Below are positions 16,241-24,838 of a DNA stretch of 64,000 bases, one piece after another. The first letter of the stretch is position 1, and each line of letters begins with the position of its first letter. The DNA comes from Prevotella sp. (lineage in GTDB: Bacteria > Bacteroidota > Bacteroidia > Bacteroidales > Bacteroidaceae): NCBI GenBank assembly GCA_017651265.1, contig JAGCDO010000059.1, positions 41,249 to 105,248 on the forward strand, read 5' to 3'. The position numbers were made by a program, and so were the translations under genes. A model generated the notes under the pieces. That model saw only the letters and a program-made list of their open reading frames with translations, was not told where the DNA came from and made no database searches.

Positions 16241-17266
16241 TCAGAACTCATCGTCCATGGGGTAGTGTACACCCCATTTCTTCCGGAAGTCATCCATCAG
16301 CTGCATGATATAAAGTGTTTCCTCATGCGGCATTTCGCGAGGTTCCAGGAGTCCTTCAATCAGTGCTTCACGACAAGCTAAGAACTGGTATTCATACCCA
16401 GTGATCTGCTTTGGTACATGGATATCCTCTACGAACTCTCGATCGTGGGTGTTCACGGTAATCTTCTGCGGATTATTGATGTTGTCGATAATCAGATTTC
16501 CGTCGGTACCTGCAATCACACCGATGTTATCACCTACACAGGCAGCACTCGACTGCAGGTTACACAGTAAGCCGTCCTCGAGTACAAGACTGATGGCATT
16601 CGTCAGATCCATGCCCGTTTTGCTCTTCACGCACTGACTCTCTATCTGAACAATGTTCGCAGGGAAGAACATACGTACGAAATTCAGGGCATAAACACCT
16701 AGATCCAACAAAGCACCGCCACAGAGGTCAGCCCGCATGATGCGAGGCTTATCGCCCATGGAATAGCCTAAGGTGGCTGTAACGAGTCGTGGCGTTCCAA
16801 TGCGACCGCTGTTAATCAGATCACGCACCATCTTGACCACTGGCTGATAACGTGTCCAGATGGCCTCAGCCAGGAACACCTTCCGTTCGTGAGCCAATTG
16901 GATAATCTCTGCCGACTGCCGGTAGTTTGCCATGAAAGCCTTCTCCACCAGACAAGGCTTATCATTCAGCAATGCCTCTTTGGTAACATCAAAATGATGC
17001 GAATGAGGCGTGCCCACATATACAAGGTCGACCGCCTCATCCGCAATCAGTTCGCTATAGGAACCATACGCCTTCTTCACCTTCCATTGCTTGGCAAAAG
17101 CCTCAGCCTTTTCCAAGGTGCGTGAAGCGACGGCATAGCATTCACATTCTGTAAGTCCGTTCAGTGTGATGGCTGCCTTCTCGGCAATCCATCCTGTTCC
17201 AATAATGCCAACCCGCAACACTTTTTGTGAGCTGACAGGATACTGTTGGTTGTTATTCTCCTTCAT
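16241..17266 (-). CDS. Gfo/Idh/MocA-family oxidoreductase
   Basis: A 341-residue NAD(P)-dependent oxidoreductase. The Rossmann motif VGIIGTGWIAEKAA is near the N-terminus, and the family motif EKAF (here VEKAFMANYRQS) carries the catalytic Lys; YVGTPHSHHFDV is the conserved cofactor-side stretch. The C-terminal half is the alpha/beta substrate domain. Related proteins oxidise sugars, inositols or dihydrodiols; the exact substrate is not readable. It is encoded 20 bases downstream of a DUF3237 protein and after a xylanase, in the same direction, so it may process a sugar released from xylan or a side chain. No signal peptide, so it is cytoplasmic. Confidence 0.87.
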   Translation of the reverse strand: MKENNNQQYPVSSQKVLRVGIIGTGWIAEKAAITLNGLTECECYAVASRTLEKAEAFAKQWKVKKAYGSYSELIADEAVDLVYVGTPHSHHFDVTKEALLNDKPCLVEKAFMANYRQSAEIIQLAHERKVFLAEAIWTRYQPVVKMVRDLINSGRIGTPRLVTATLGYSMGDKPRIMRADLCGGALLDLGVYALNFVRMFFPANIVQIESQCVKSKTGMDLTNAISLVLEDGLLCNLQSSAACVGDNIGVIAGTDGNLIIDNINNPQKITVNTHDREFVEDIHVPKQITGYEYQFLACREALIEGLLEPREMPHEETLYIMQLMDDFRKKWGVHYPMDDEF

Positions 17267-17286
17267 TTGTTATTCCTTTTTAATCG

Positions 17287-17799
17287 TTATTTTACTCTCC
17301 AAACATTCAGTACGATACCTTGGAAGCCCTGTGAGAAAGAGGGTGCGCAGAGGAAGAGCGAGTTGTTCAGCCAGGCATACTTACTATCTGAGGGTGCCTC
17401 AAACTGAGGGGCACATCTGAAATAGAAAGACGGTCTGCCTTCTTCTGCTTGACCAGAGGAGATGATTCCTCTGTTGCGGATATGGATATAGATACCATCA
17501 TCGGTCTTGATGCTGTAGATGGCCTCAATCTCCGTTCGTCCTCCATTTGCCAACTGATAGTCGGCTCCACCATTCAGGATGGTTCCTTTGATGTTAGGAC
17601 CTTCAAAGGTGCCGCCAGTAATAGGGATAACGGTACGTCGTCCATGTTGTGTCTCACCGCAGGAGTAGGTTTCTCCCAATGTCACTTTCAGTTGCATGAC
17701 AAACTCCAATTGAGGAGCGTCAGCACCCACCTGATTCTGTGCGCTGACATTCAGTACGAATGCCAGCAGCACAGCGATCAATGTTATAGTCTTTTTCAT
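17287..17799 (-). CDS. Secreted DUF3237-family protein
   Basis: A 170-residue protein with signal peptide MKKTITLIAVLLAFVLNVSA. The rest is one DUF3237 beta-barrel: GETQHGRRTVIPITGGTFEG, NIKGTILNGGADYQL and IEAIYSIKTDDGIYIHIRN are characteristic stretches. The family has no assigned activity. Its ATG follows directly on the stop of the xylanase gene (TAA then ATG, no gap), so the two are translated from one message and probably act together in the periplasm or outside. A link to xylan or its phenolic side groups is plausible but only inferred. Confidence 0.8.
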   Translation of the reverse strand: MKKTITLIAVLLAFVLNVSAQNQVGADAPQLEFVMQLKVTLGETYSCGETQHGRRTVIPITGGTFEGPNIKGTILNGGADYQLANGGRTEIEAIYSIKTDDGIYIHIRNRGIISSGQAEEGRPSFYFRCAPQFEAPSDSKYAWLNNSLFLCAPSFSQGFQGIVLNVWRVK

Positions 17800-20427
17800 T
17801 TACTTATTGATGATTTTCTTACCGTTCTGGATGATGATGCCCTTATAGCTGTCGTTCACCTTACGTCCGAAGAGGTCGTAGCTGCCCTGCTGTGAGGCAG
17901 CATCGTTGTTGATGTCAATGATGCCAGTGGCTGTATTGCTGAACTGGATCTTGTCGATATTACAGTTAGAACCTGTAATCACGATACGAAGAATCTGCTC
18001 TCCGGCCTCCAGTGGTTCACTCAGTGTTCCCTCCACTACTCTGTAGGTATCCCAGCTGTTATTACCAGTCTGAGGAACCCTGATGTCAGCCAGCTTCGTA
18101 ATCTTACCATTCTTATTCAGGTTGATAGAGAAGCCTGAATTGTTAACACCAGAAGAGACGGTGGCCTTGAAGGAATAGTTTCCTGCTTCCTGTACATCGA
18201 TGGTGTATTCCACCCATTCGCCAGTACTTGTATAACCGAGGGCCCTGCCGTTATTACCATTTACGATATCCACGCCTTCGCTGGCTCTGTAGTTGGCATC
18301 GCCTTGGTTCTGAGTATCGTTATCATGATAAGCAGCGCCTTCACCACCCTTGTCATAATACTCAGTCTGAAGAGTTCCAGGAAGAGTAGCGGGCTTACCA
18401 GCTGTGAACGGCTCACGCTTAGCAGTCACTTTCAGTGTATAGGATGCAGAATTAGAATGACCTTCAGCATCTGTAGCGATTGCCGTAACGGTAACTTTAC
18501 CATTTCCTGTAGGTTCATATTCAACGGTGTAAGGAGCTTCAGTCAGCGTGGCAACCAGCAGGTTGTTGATATACACCTTCACGTTATTGATGGTACTTGT
18601 CTTTGAAGAAGCATCCACTGTGATAGTGGCTTTCTCGCCTCCAAGTATTTCAACAGGTGAATCAACAAAGCTAACACTGATATTCTCATCCTGTTCTTCT
18701 TTCTGGAACGCTATACTCTTGATATAGAAACCACCCTTGTCGATATTCAGACAGATTCTGTGTTGACCAGCAGTCAACGGCATCTTCAATTCTCCATGCA
18801 TCACCTGGAAGTCGGTTGTACTACCTGTATTTGGCACTGCAATGAAATCAGAAAGATACTTCAGTCCGTCGAGAGAATACTCTGCCAGGTGGAAGACACC
18901 AGATGAGCTTGTTGAGGCAACCTCAGCATCGAACGAATAGATGCCATCTTCCTTCACGTTAACCGTATATTCCATCCAGCCGTCTGATTGCATGGATGAT
19001 GTGCCAGTGCGAGATGCTTTGTTGTAAGAAACAGTTTGAGCACCTTTATCGAATTCAGTCACATTAATAGTACCAGGCAGTTCAACCGGAGCTCCATTGA
19101 AAGGCTCTCTCAGCTCGGTTGAATTGAGTACGTTGAAGCGTGAGTAACGCTCGTAGGTAGAGCCATCGGTAGCTGTAATGACAGCCTTCAGCTCCTTCCA
19201 TCCTGCTTCAGCATCTGCGGGAACAGCATATTCCGTCAGATAAGGAGCCTCTGTCAAGGTGGCAATCAGCTCTTCACCCACATAGAGGTCGATCTTTTCG
19301 ATAGTCTTGGTGGCCATGCTTGCACGAAGTTTGATAGGCAGCTTGTCGCCTTTTGCCACATTCATGTCTGCCGGTCGGATATAAACAGAAGCCTCTTTCT
19401 TCATTCCAGGGAACGGACTCTTGGCATTCTTGGCTGCATCACTTTGCATATACTCACGCAACCAAGTCATGGCAGGACGGTCCTTACCGTTCTTGATGAT
19501 ACCCGAGTTGCTTACCCATGTAGCACCATGGATATATCCCCAGATGGTGACACCGGCACACTGCTCAGCTTCCCACATAATAGGGAAGATATCTTCATAT
19601 TGTTTCTTTTGTTTATTGTCATCAGCGATGTCAATATCCAACTCCGTGATATACATCGGCATCTTCAATCCGTCATTCAGCGTTTTCATCGAGCTTTTCA
19701 GTTTATCCACGCTGATATCATTCACATCATGCGACTGGTTTCCGTAGGCATCAATAGGAGCTCCGAAATCACGCAACGTCCTGACAAGTTCAAGATAGCT
19801 ATTGGTGTCATGCTGGAAGGTGTTGAAGTCGTTGTAGATCAAGATAGCATCGGGATAGCGCTCATAAGCCATTTCAAAGGCCCTGATAAGCCAGTCGTAA
19901 CCGGTTTTGCCACCACCGCCCAACGACTCCTTCATCAAGGGGTTGCCCTGCTGGTGCATACCTACTGCTTCGTTCACCACATCAATCATGGGCAGCTCAG
20001 GATACTTTTTCTTCACGGCATCAAACCATGTGACAATGGCTTTATAGCGCTCGCTGATGGACAAGCTGTTACTAAACCAATTGGGATACTGTGCTCCCCA
20101 AACGAAAGCATGGAACTTATAGGTGAACCCATATTTCTTAGCATAGTTAAAGGGAGTGTCGCATCCCCAGTTGAAACTACCTCTTGTTCCTTCAACCGAT
20201 CCCCACTTTGATTCGTTCTCAGGGGTTACTTGGTTCCAGAGCTTGTAATACGGATCTACTCCGCCTCCAGCATCCATCTGGTACCTTGTTGTGATGTTCC
20301 CAAGGAACTTATCAGGGTTAGACGACAACTGGGCATTGACTTTCATCGGAGAAAGGCAAGCCAACATGGTTACGAAACAAAGAGTTCTCTGTTTTCGAGA
20401 GCGTAGTAAGGTAGAAATTTTCATCAT
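17800..20427 (-). CDS. GH10 endo-1,4-beta-xylanase with two CBM6-like modules
   Basis: An 875-residue secreted xylanase. After the signal peptide (to about VNAQ), residues 35-335 form the GH10 barrel with acid/base E153 in DVVNEAV and nucleophile E262 in ITELDID; the substrate-binding WGSVEG and FHAFVWG are present. An Ig-like linker is followed by a CBM6/35-like module around residues 440-570, a second Ig-like segment (VSFVDSPVEILGGEKATI), a second such module at about 675-810, and a short C-terminal tail (YDLFGRKVNDSYKGIIIQNG) of the Bacteroidota surface-protein kind. Two start ATGs are adjacent (20427, 20424). It is first in an operon with the DUF3237 and oxidoreductase genes. No SusCD pair accompanies it. 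Confidence 0.95.
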   Translation of the reverse strand: MMKISTLLRSRKQRTLCFVTMLACLSPMKVNAQLSSNPDKFLGNITTRYQMDAGGGVDPYYKLWNQVTPENESKWGSVEGTRGSFNWGCDTPFNYAKKYGFTYKFHAFVWGAQYPNWFSNSLSISERYKAIVTWFDAVKKKYPELPMIDVVNEAVGMHQQGNPLMKESLGGGGKTGYDWLIRAFEMAYERYPDAILIYNDFNTFQHDTNSYLELVRTLRDFGAPIDAYGNQSHDVNDISVDKLKSSMKTLNDGLKMPMYITELDIDIADDNKQKKQYEDIFPIMWEAEQCAGVTIWGYIHGATWVSNSGIIKNGKDRPAMTWLREYMQSDAAKNAKSPFPGMKKEASVYIRPADMNVAKGDKLPIKLRASMATKTIEKIDLYVGEELIATLTEAPYLTEYAVPADAEAGWKELKAVITATDGSTYERYSRFNVLNSTELREPFNGAPVELPGTINVTEFDKGAQTVSYNKASRTGTSSMQSDGWMEYTVNVKEDGIYSFDAEVASTSSSGVFHLAEYSLDGLKYLSDFIAVPNTGSTTDFQVMHGELKMPLTAGQHRICLNIDKGGFYIKSIAFQKEEQDENISVSFVDSPVEILGGEKATITVDASSKTSTINNVKVYINNLLVATLTEAPYTVEYEPTGNGKVTVTAIATDAEGHSNSASYTLKVTAKREPFTAGKPATLPGTLQTEYYDKGGEGAAYHDNDTQNQGDANYRASEGVDIVNGNNGRALGYTSTGEWVEYTIDVQEAGNYSFKATVSSGVNNSGFSINLNKNGKITKLADIRVPQTGNNSWDTYRVVEGTLSEPLEAGEQILRIVITGSNCNIDKIQFSNTATGIIDINNDAASQQGSYDLFGRKVNDSYKGIIIQNGKKIINK

Positions 20428-20470
20428 GTTGTTTTTAAATGATAATTGTTAGTAAGTACATATTACGTTG

Positions 20471-20478
20471 CAAAGATA
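20471..20478 (-). promoter_or_regulatory. Promoter -7 box for the xylanase operon
   Basis: TATCTTTG on the minus strand, 43 bases before the ATG, matches TAnnTTTG. Confidence 0.68.
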
Positions 20479-20544
20479 TAAAAAACTTGTTATAGTTGTT
20501 TTGTAAATCGTAATAAAAATGTTATTCTGTGAATCATTTCTTAC

Positions 20545-20565
20545 TGAAAAAGCCCGATAACGGGC
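20545..20565 (-). terminator. Terminator after the CoA-transferase gene
   Basis: On the minus strand GCCCG-TTAT-CGGGC is followed by TTTTTC. It separates the CoA-transferase transcript from the xylanase promoter. Confidence 0.75.
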
Positions 20566-20584
20566 ATACATGATAAAAAAACTA

Positions 20585-20690
20585 CGAGAGAATTTATGAG
20601 GAAGTGGCATACTTTCTGATGGAAAGTGCCATAGTTTCTCACAAATTCTCTCGAGAATGATTCAGTAAGTGCGCCACTTGGTGGTAGTAT
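20585..20690. repeat. 22-bp repeat family inside a large inverted repeat
   Basis: CGAGAGAATTTATGAG (20585-20600) and its near-perfect inverse at 20638-20653 (15 of 16) enclose two related 22-base units, AGTGGCATACTTTCT at 20603 and AGTGCCATAGTTTCT at 20625. A further related piece, TTCAGTAAGTG, is at 20661. The units match those at 33826-33910 and 46273-46316. Confidence 0.7.
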
Positions 20691-20713
20691 CTTACTTGCT
20701 ATGTTTTGCCAAC

Positions 20714-22219
20714 TTACTTCACATACTCTGCAAAGTCGGTCAGCTTCATGTCGCCCTTGCGAGCCAATGTGTCGTGCATAGCGAAGGCGGCAGGCAGGTT
20801 ATGACGCGTCTGTCCCATCTTCGCAATCTTCAGGTAATCCCACAGCAGCTGCTTGTAGTCGGGATGTGCACAGTTTTCGATAATGGTTTCTGCGCGCTGG
20901 ATGGGGCCCTTACCACGAAGGTCGGCTACACCCTGCTCGGTTACGATAATGTTCACATCGTGCTCTGAGCTGTCCTGATGAGAGACGAACGGAACGATGG
21001 AAGAGATGACACCGCCCTTGGCCACTGACGGACAAGTGAAGATGGACAGATAAGCGTTGCGGATGAAGTCGCCTGAACCGCCAATACCGTTCATCATCTT
21101 CGTTCCACTGATATGGGTGGAGTTCACATTACCGTAGAGGTCGGCCTCGATGGCAGTGTTAATGGCAATAACACCTAATCGGCGAATAATCTCAGGACTA
21201 TTGGAGATCTCGCTCTGACGCAGGGTGAGGTGGTTCTTGAAGTAGTCCATATTGTCGTATACCTGCATCAAACACTCGTTGCTTACTGTCAGAGAGCAGG
21301 CAGAAGCATCCTTTACTCGTCCGCTAAGCATCATGGCCACCACGCTGTCCTGCAGCACTTCGGTGTAGATATTGAAGTCGGGCACATGCTTATCCTGTCC
21401 AAGTGCGCCGAGGATGGCATTGGCTGTAGAACCCACACCACTCTGCAGCGGCAGGAACTCCTTGGGGATACGACCCTTGTGCATCTCCTCTACGAGGAAC
21501 TCAGCTGTAAGAAAACCAATCTTATCAGTAACAGGATCAGAATCCTTGAAAGCGCGAGCCTCATCGGGGATATTACATTCTACCACGCATACCACCTTCT
21601 CCTTGGGGATGGAAACGTAGGGTACACCGATGCGATCGCTTACATGCTCAATGGGAATAGCCTTGCGGTAAGGCGGATCGAGTGGTTCATATACATCATG
21701 GATGTGCTTTGCGTTCGGATTGTGGAATGAGTTCAGCTCCAGAATCACATGCTTGGCCAGACGGGCAGCAGTAGGAGAGATACCACCTGCAGCAGTCAGG
21801 TATACATGATAGTCGTTACCTACTTCCTCAATGTCGCAAACCTCAAGGATAGCCCAGTCAACATCTCCATAGAAGCCATAGCGAAGCTCCTGTGCCATAT
21901 GACTCAGGTGCAGGTCGTTATAGGGAATCTCACCCAAGTTGACGTGCTTGCGGAAATCGGGATTGGTGGTGTAAGGAGCACGATAAAGAATAGCCTGGGC
22001 ATTGGCCAGGTCGCCATCAGTGCTCTGTCCTGTTGAGGCTCCAGTAAAGATTGCTACTTTGAATTCCCTTCCAGCCTCATGTTCGGCAACGGCGATTTTT
22101 GCTAACTCCTTTGTAGTGGCTTTGGCAACACCTGCAGGTGTGAAGCCACTCATGGCGATATGGTCACCATTTTTAATCAGTGCTGCAGCTTCGGCAGCGG
22201 TCATACGTGTATAAGCCAT
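20714..22219 (-). CDS. Succinyl-CoA:acetate CoA-transferase / acetyl-CoA hydrolase family
   Basis: A 501-residue class I CoA-transferase of the acetyl-CoA hydrolase/transferase family. It moves CoA between acetyl-CoA and succinate (or propionate), a step in acetate and propionate formation. The N-terminal half starts MAYTRMTAAEAAALIKNGD and holds the CoA-side AIFTGASTGQSTDG; the catalytic Glu is in IYTEVLQDSVV, and the C-terminal GIGGSGDFIRNAYLSIF and VTEQGVADLRGKGP are strongly conserved. It has its own promoter with a full -33/-7 pair and its own terminator, so it is monocistronic. Together with fumarate reductase, KorAB and PckA in this window it fits succinate-type fermentation. Hydrolase versus transferase activity cannot be settled by sequence alone. 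Confidence 0.93.
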   Translation of the reverse strand: MAYTRMTAAEAAALIKNGDHIAMSGFTPAGVAKATTKELAKIAVAEHEAGREFKVAIFTGASTGQSTDGDLANAQAILYRAPYTTNPDFRKHVNLGEIPYNDLHLSHMAQELRYGFYGDVDWAILEVCDIEEVGNDYHVYLTAAGGISPTAARLAKHVILELNSFHNPNAKHIHDVYEPLDPPYRKAIPIEHVSDRIGVPYVSIPKEKVVCVVECNIPDEARAFKDSDPVTDKIGFLTAEFLVEEMHKGRIPKEFLPLQSGVGSTANAILGALGQDKHVPDFNIYTEVLQDSVVAMMLSGRVKDASACSLTVSNECLMQVYDNMDYFKNHLTLRQSEISNSPEIIRRLGVIAINTAIEADLYGNVNSTHISGTKMMNGIGGSGDFIRNAYLSIFTCPSVAKGGVISSIVPFVSHQDSSEHDVNIIVTEQGVADLRGKGPIQRAETIIENCAHPDYKQLLWDYLKIAKMGQTRHNLPAAFAMHDTLARKGDMKLTDFAEYVK

Positions 22220-22255
22220 GATCTGATATTAAAATTGTATATTGATTATTTGGTG

Positions 22256-22286
22256 CAAAGGTACTTCAAATCAGCGGGATTACAAA
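22256..22286 (-). promoter_or_regulatory. Full -33/-7 promoter of the CoA-transferase gene
   Basis: On the minus strand TTTG (22283-22286), a 19-base spacer, then TACCTTTG (22256-22263): a textbook Bacteroidetes promoter. The ATG is 36 bases downstream. Confidence 0.85.
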
Positions 22287-22356
22287 ATTTCTATATATTT
22301 TTTTAGAATATCATGTCACAAATTCCGTTATATTACGTAATAAGGGTAAACAAGTC

Positions 22357-22830
22357 ATGATGACGCAAGAGGAATTCAAACAGGAAGTGAAACGGATCAG
22401 ATCCCATCTGGTGACAACCGCCCAGCGGTATCTCCATGATGCCGACGAGGCGGAAGACATCGTACAGGATGTGCTGCTGCAGCTTTGGCAGATGATCGAT
22501 ACCTTGCGGATTCCTTTTGATTCCCTGGCTGGAATCCTAGTGCGAAACCGCTGTATTGACAAGGTGAGACGGCAAAAGCCCGTTGTACGGATGGAACAGC
22601 TGGTGGATGCTTATGAGGAAGATGTTGATCAAGACCTGCTGGAACGTACCATGCGCATGGTGGAAACATTGCCTGATATGCAGCAGACCATTATCCGGCT
22701 CCGCCATATGGAGGGAATGCAGATGAGTGAGATAGCGCAGCTAACAGGCTCTACAGAGGTGGCAGTGCGGAAAGCTTTAAGTCGGGCACGTAAGGCCTTG
22801 GCGGAGAAGGTTAGAGGATTAGACTATTAG
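22357..22830 (+). CDS. ECF-type RNA polymerase sigma factor
   Basis: A 157-residue sigma-70 factor with only region 2 (about 10-80; YLHDADEAEDIVQDVLLQLW is the classic 2.1-2.2 segment) and region 4 (about 105-155; MQMSEIAQLTGSTEVAVRKALSRA-type helix-turn-helix, split here for brevity). It directs polymerase to a small regulon, often under an anti-sigma partner. The next gene encodes a one-pass membrane protein that fits that part. The C-terminal VRGLDY and stop lie in an AGATTAG-rich repeated stretch (22815-22864) like the repeat tracts found at other gene ends here. Start ATG 22357 or 22360. Confidence 0.93.
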   Translation: MMTQEEFKQEVKRIRSHLVTTAQRYLHDADEAEDIVQDVLLQLWQMIDTLRIPFDSLAGILVRNRCIDKVRRQKPVVRMEQLVDAYEEDVDQDLLERTMRMVETLPDMQQTIIRLRHMEGMQMSEIAQLTGSTEVAVRKALSRARKALAEKVRGLDY

Positions 22831-22865
22831 AAATTTAGAGGATGGATTATTAGAAGATTAGAGAT

Positions 22866-23294
22866 ATGAGTAATATATTGAGAATACGGACATTGACCGA
22901 TCGTTTCTTGGAAGGAGAGACGACACTGGAAGAAGAGCGTGAGCTGTATGCGTTCTACCGCAGTGAGGAAGTCCCTGACGACCTGCTGTCTTTACGACCG
23001 CTGTTCGTTGGTCTGGAAGAGATACAGTTGGAAACTCCCTCCGTCACTCCAAAGAAAAAGATGGGTGACTGGCGTAAGTGGGTGATGATTGCTGCATCTG
23101 TTCTCGTGCTTTTCCTCCTTGGTGGCAGCTTCCTCTGGCAGCAACAGCAGAACGAATGTGTGGCTTATGTCTATGGTGAAAGAGTAACCGATCGTGACTT
23201 GATCATGCAAGAATTGGAACGAAGCATCGGAACCATGACCGAAGGTCAGAACGATATAGAGAATCAGTTAAACGATATGTTCAATATAAACTAA
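22866..23294 (+). CDS. Single-pass membrane protein, probable anti-sigma factor
   Basis: A 142-residue protein. Residues 1-65 are cytoplasmic and acidic (FLEGETTLEEERELYAFY resembles the short helical N-terminus of Bacteroidota anti-sigma factors), one transmembrane helix spans about 71-91 (KWVMIAASVLVLFLLGGSFL), and about 50 residues lie in the periplasm (YVYGERVTDRDLIMQELERS). No zinc-binding HxxxCxxC motif is seen. Position 35 bases after an ECF sigma gene supports the role; there is no direct domain proof. The periplasmic part is probably the signal-sensing end. Confidence 0.65.
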   Translation: MSNILRIRTLTDRFLEGETTLEEERELYAFYRSEEVPDDLLSLRPLFVGLEEIQLETPSVTPKKKMGDWRKWVMIAASVLVLFLLGGSFLWQQQQNECVAYVYGERVTDRDLIMQELERSIGTMTEGQNDIENQLNDMFNIN

Positions 23295-23301
23295 GTATAG
23301 C

Positions 23302-23748
23302 ATGAAAAGAATAGGTATCATACTTGTCATATTACATGTTGCGCTTTTGGTACATGCGCAGCAAGGATTGCCGATAGATAAGCTGTTTCAAGGACAGGTG
23401 ATTCCTCAGGAACGGATGATGGAGACAAAGGTACGTGGGAAGATGGTTGCCAAATACCAACTGTCGTACTTCCATAGTCTGAGGTTCTTTGCTACCCCCC
23501 GCGAAGCGCAACTCATCATGACCCTTGTAGATATGGGTGACCCCACCAAAGAAAACAAGCAGGAGAAGAGCGTGATGAGTACCAATACCGCAGAAACTCG
23601 TATGCTTCGCTTGGAACCGCAAGGGAAACAGAACCGTTATCTTTGTGCGAAAATGAACAAGAAAAACTCGAAGAGGGTAGAGATGGTGGTCATCTACATG
23701 GAAGGCACCCTCTCATCGTTGGAGAAAATGAAGGAGATTCTAAAGTAA
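23302..23748 (+). CDS. Small secreted protein of the sigma operon, function unknown
   Basis: A 148-residue protein with a signal peptide (MKRIGIILVILHVALLVHAQ). The mature part is basic and rich in Lys and Met, with LPIDKLFQGQVIPQERMMET and YHSLRF-like beta segments (YQLSYFHSLRFFATP). It resembles the short DUF proteins that Bacteroides carries after sigma/anti-sigma pairs (DUF6108-like), but that name is from memory and not checked. The start is seven bases after the anti-sigma-like gene, so they are co-translated. It may be a periplasmic partner of the anti-sigma protein. Confidence 0.6.
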   Translation: MKRIGIILVILHVALLVHAQQGLPIDKLFQGQVIPQERMMETKVRGKMVAKYQLSYFHSLRFFATPREAQLIMTLVDMGDPTKENKQEKSVMSTNTAETRMLRLEPQGKQNRYLCAKMNKKNSKRVEMVVIYMEGTLSSLEKMKEILK

Positions 23749-23792
23749 AACGTAAATAACGTAATATAGTAATAACGAAAAAGATCAATAAT

Positions 23793-24671
23793 ATGGAAAG
23801 GTTTTTTATTTTGATGGCAGCAGCATTACTGCAAACATCGGCTTATGCCCAGTCGAACAACAATACCGTAGTGATTAACAATCCGAAACAGGTAACCATC
23901 GTCACAGGTGATTCTATCCAAAAGGTCATTGTGAAAGGTAAGGAGGGTGATGATAACTACGAGTATAGCAGCTCGATCCAGTTGGTGGACAGTAACTATG
24001 TGAGTAAAGAGGAAATCAACAAGGATAGTTGGTTCTTGAAGGATATCATTCCTTCTGTTAGCATGACAGGCAACTATGAGCAGAAAGGTAGAGCAGAGGT
24101 GATTCTCGGCGGACCCCTTATGATTGGTTTCACAGCGCCCACTCATACCGATTCAGGCACAGACTTCAGTACGTTCCGTTCTTGGGAGTTTGCCTTGCCG
24201 TTCATTGAGGCCACGGCCTTTTTTGATAAGAGTCATAGGAACGCCATTTCTGTTCAGACCTTCTTCAACTGGAGAAACTATCGTATGACGGGTGATACAC
24301 GCTTCGTGAAGAACGAACATGGAAATGTGGAATTAGCGCGCTATCCAGAAGGATCTAAGCCCAAGTTCTCGCGTGTTAAGGTATTCAGCTTCTCTGGTGC
24401 ACTTCTCTACTCCTACAGTAACAAAAACTGGGGATTCTCCATCGGACCGGTTGTCAACTTCAACACCTATGCCAGTCTGAAGACCCGCTATAGAATCGAT
24501 GGTGGAAAATACAAGGATGTGGATAAGCATATCAACCAGCGGAAGGTTACCTTTGATATCATGGGTATTCTTGAGACGCCCGAGATTGACCTGTACCTGA
24601 AGTACAGTCCGAATAACGTATTGAAAGATGGCGTAAAGTTCCGCTCACTTACTTTTGGTATAGCATTATAA
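23793..24671 (+). CDS. Probable outer-membrane beta-barrel protein of the sigma operon
   Basis: A 292-residue protein with signal peptide MERFFILMAAALLQTSAYA. After about 90 residues of periplasmic beta structure (VVINNPKQVTIVTGDSIQKV) it shows alternating hydrophobic strands ending in an aromatic or hydrophobic residue (SWEFALPFIEATAFF, AISVQTFFNWRNYRM, VKVFSFSGALLYSY, NWGFSIGPVVNFNTY), closing on FRSLTFGIAL, typical of small outer-membrane barrels. No named family was recognised. It is the last gene before a strong terminator and probably the membrane or effector component of the sigma operon. The set of sigma factor, membrane inhibitor, secreted protein and barrel suggests an envelope-stress circuit. 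Confidence 0.6.
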   Translation: MERFFILMAAALLQTSAYAQSNNNTVVINNPKQVTIVTGDSIQKVIVKGKEGDDNYEYSSSIQLVDSNYVSKEEINKDSWFLKDIIPSVSMTGNYEQKGRAEVILGGPLMIGFTAPTHTDSGTDFSTFRSWEFALPFIEATAFFDKSHRNAISVQTFFNWRNYRMTGDTRFVKNEHGNVELARYPEGSKPKFSRVKVFSFSGALLYSYSNKNWGFSIGPVVNFNTYASLKTRYRIDGGKYKDVDKHINQRKVTFDIMGILETPEIDLYLKYSPNNVLKDGVKFRSLTFGIAL

Positions 24672-24704
24672 AAATACCTCTCGTTCTATTGTTTGATTCA
24701 TGAT

Positions 24705-24734
24705 GCCTTCGGATTCATTCCGAAGGCTTTTTTA
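24705..24734 (+). terminator. Terminator of the sigma-factor operon
   Basis: GCCTTCGGA/TCCGAAGGC stem (24705-24713 with 24719-24727), five-base loop, then TTTTTTA. Confidence 0.9.
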
Positions 24735-24787
24735 TCTATAACTTGTTGAAGTTTCTTCGTCTCGGCATAAAAAAAGAATAAATTCTT

Positions 24788-24818
24788 TTTGTTCTGCCCT
24801 CTACTTTTATTACCTTTG
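24788..24818 (+). promoter_or_regulatory. Full -33/-7 promoter of cysS
   Basis: TTTG (24788-24791), 19-base spacer, TACCTTTG (24811-24818). The leader to the ATG is about 15 bases. Confidence 0.85.
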
Positions 24819-24838
24819 CACCCAAAATGTAAAGGATT

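Noticed and set aside
19444-20211. 255-codon frame antisense to the GH10 xylanase gene
   Set aside because: Active-site residues and domain order show that the minus strand is coding.
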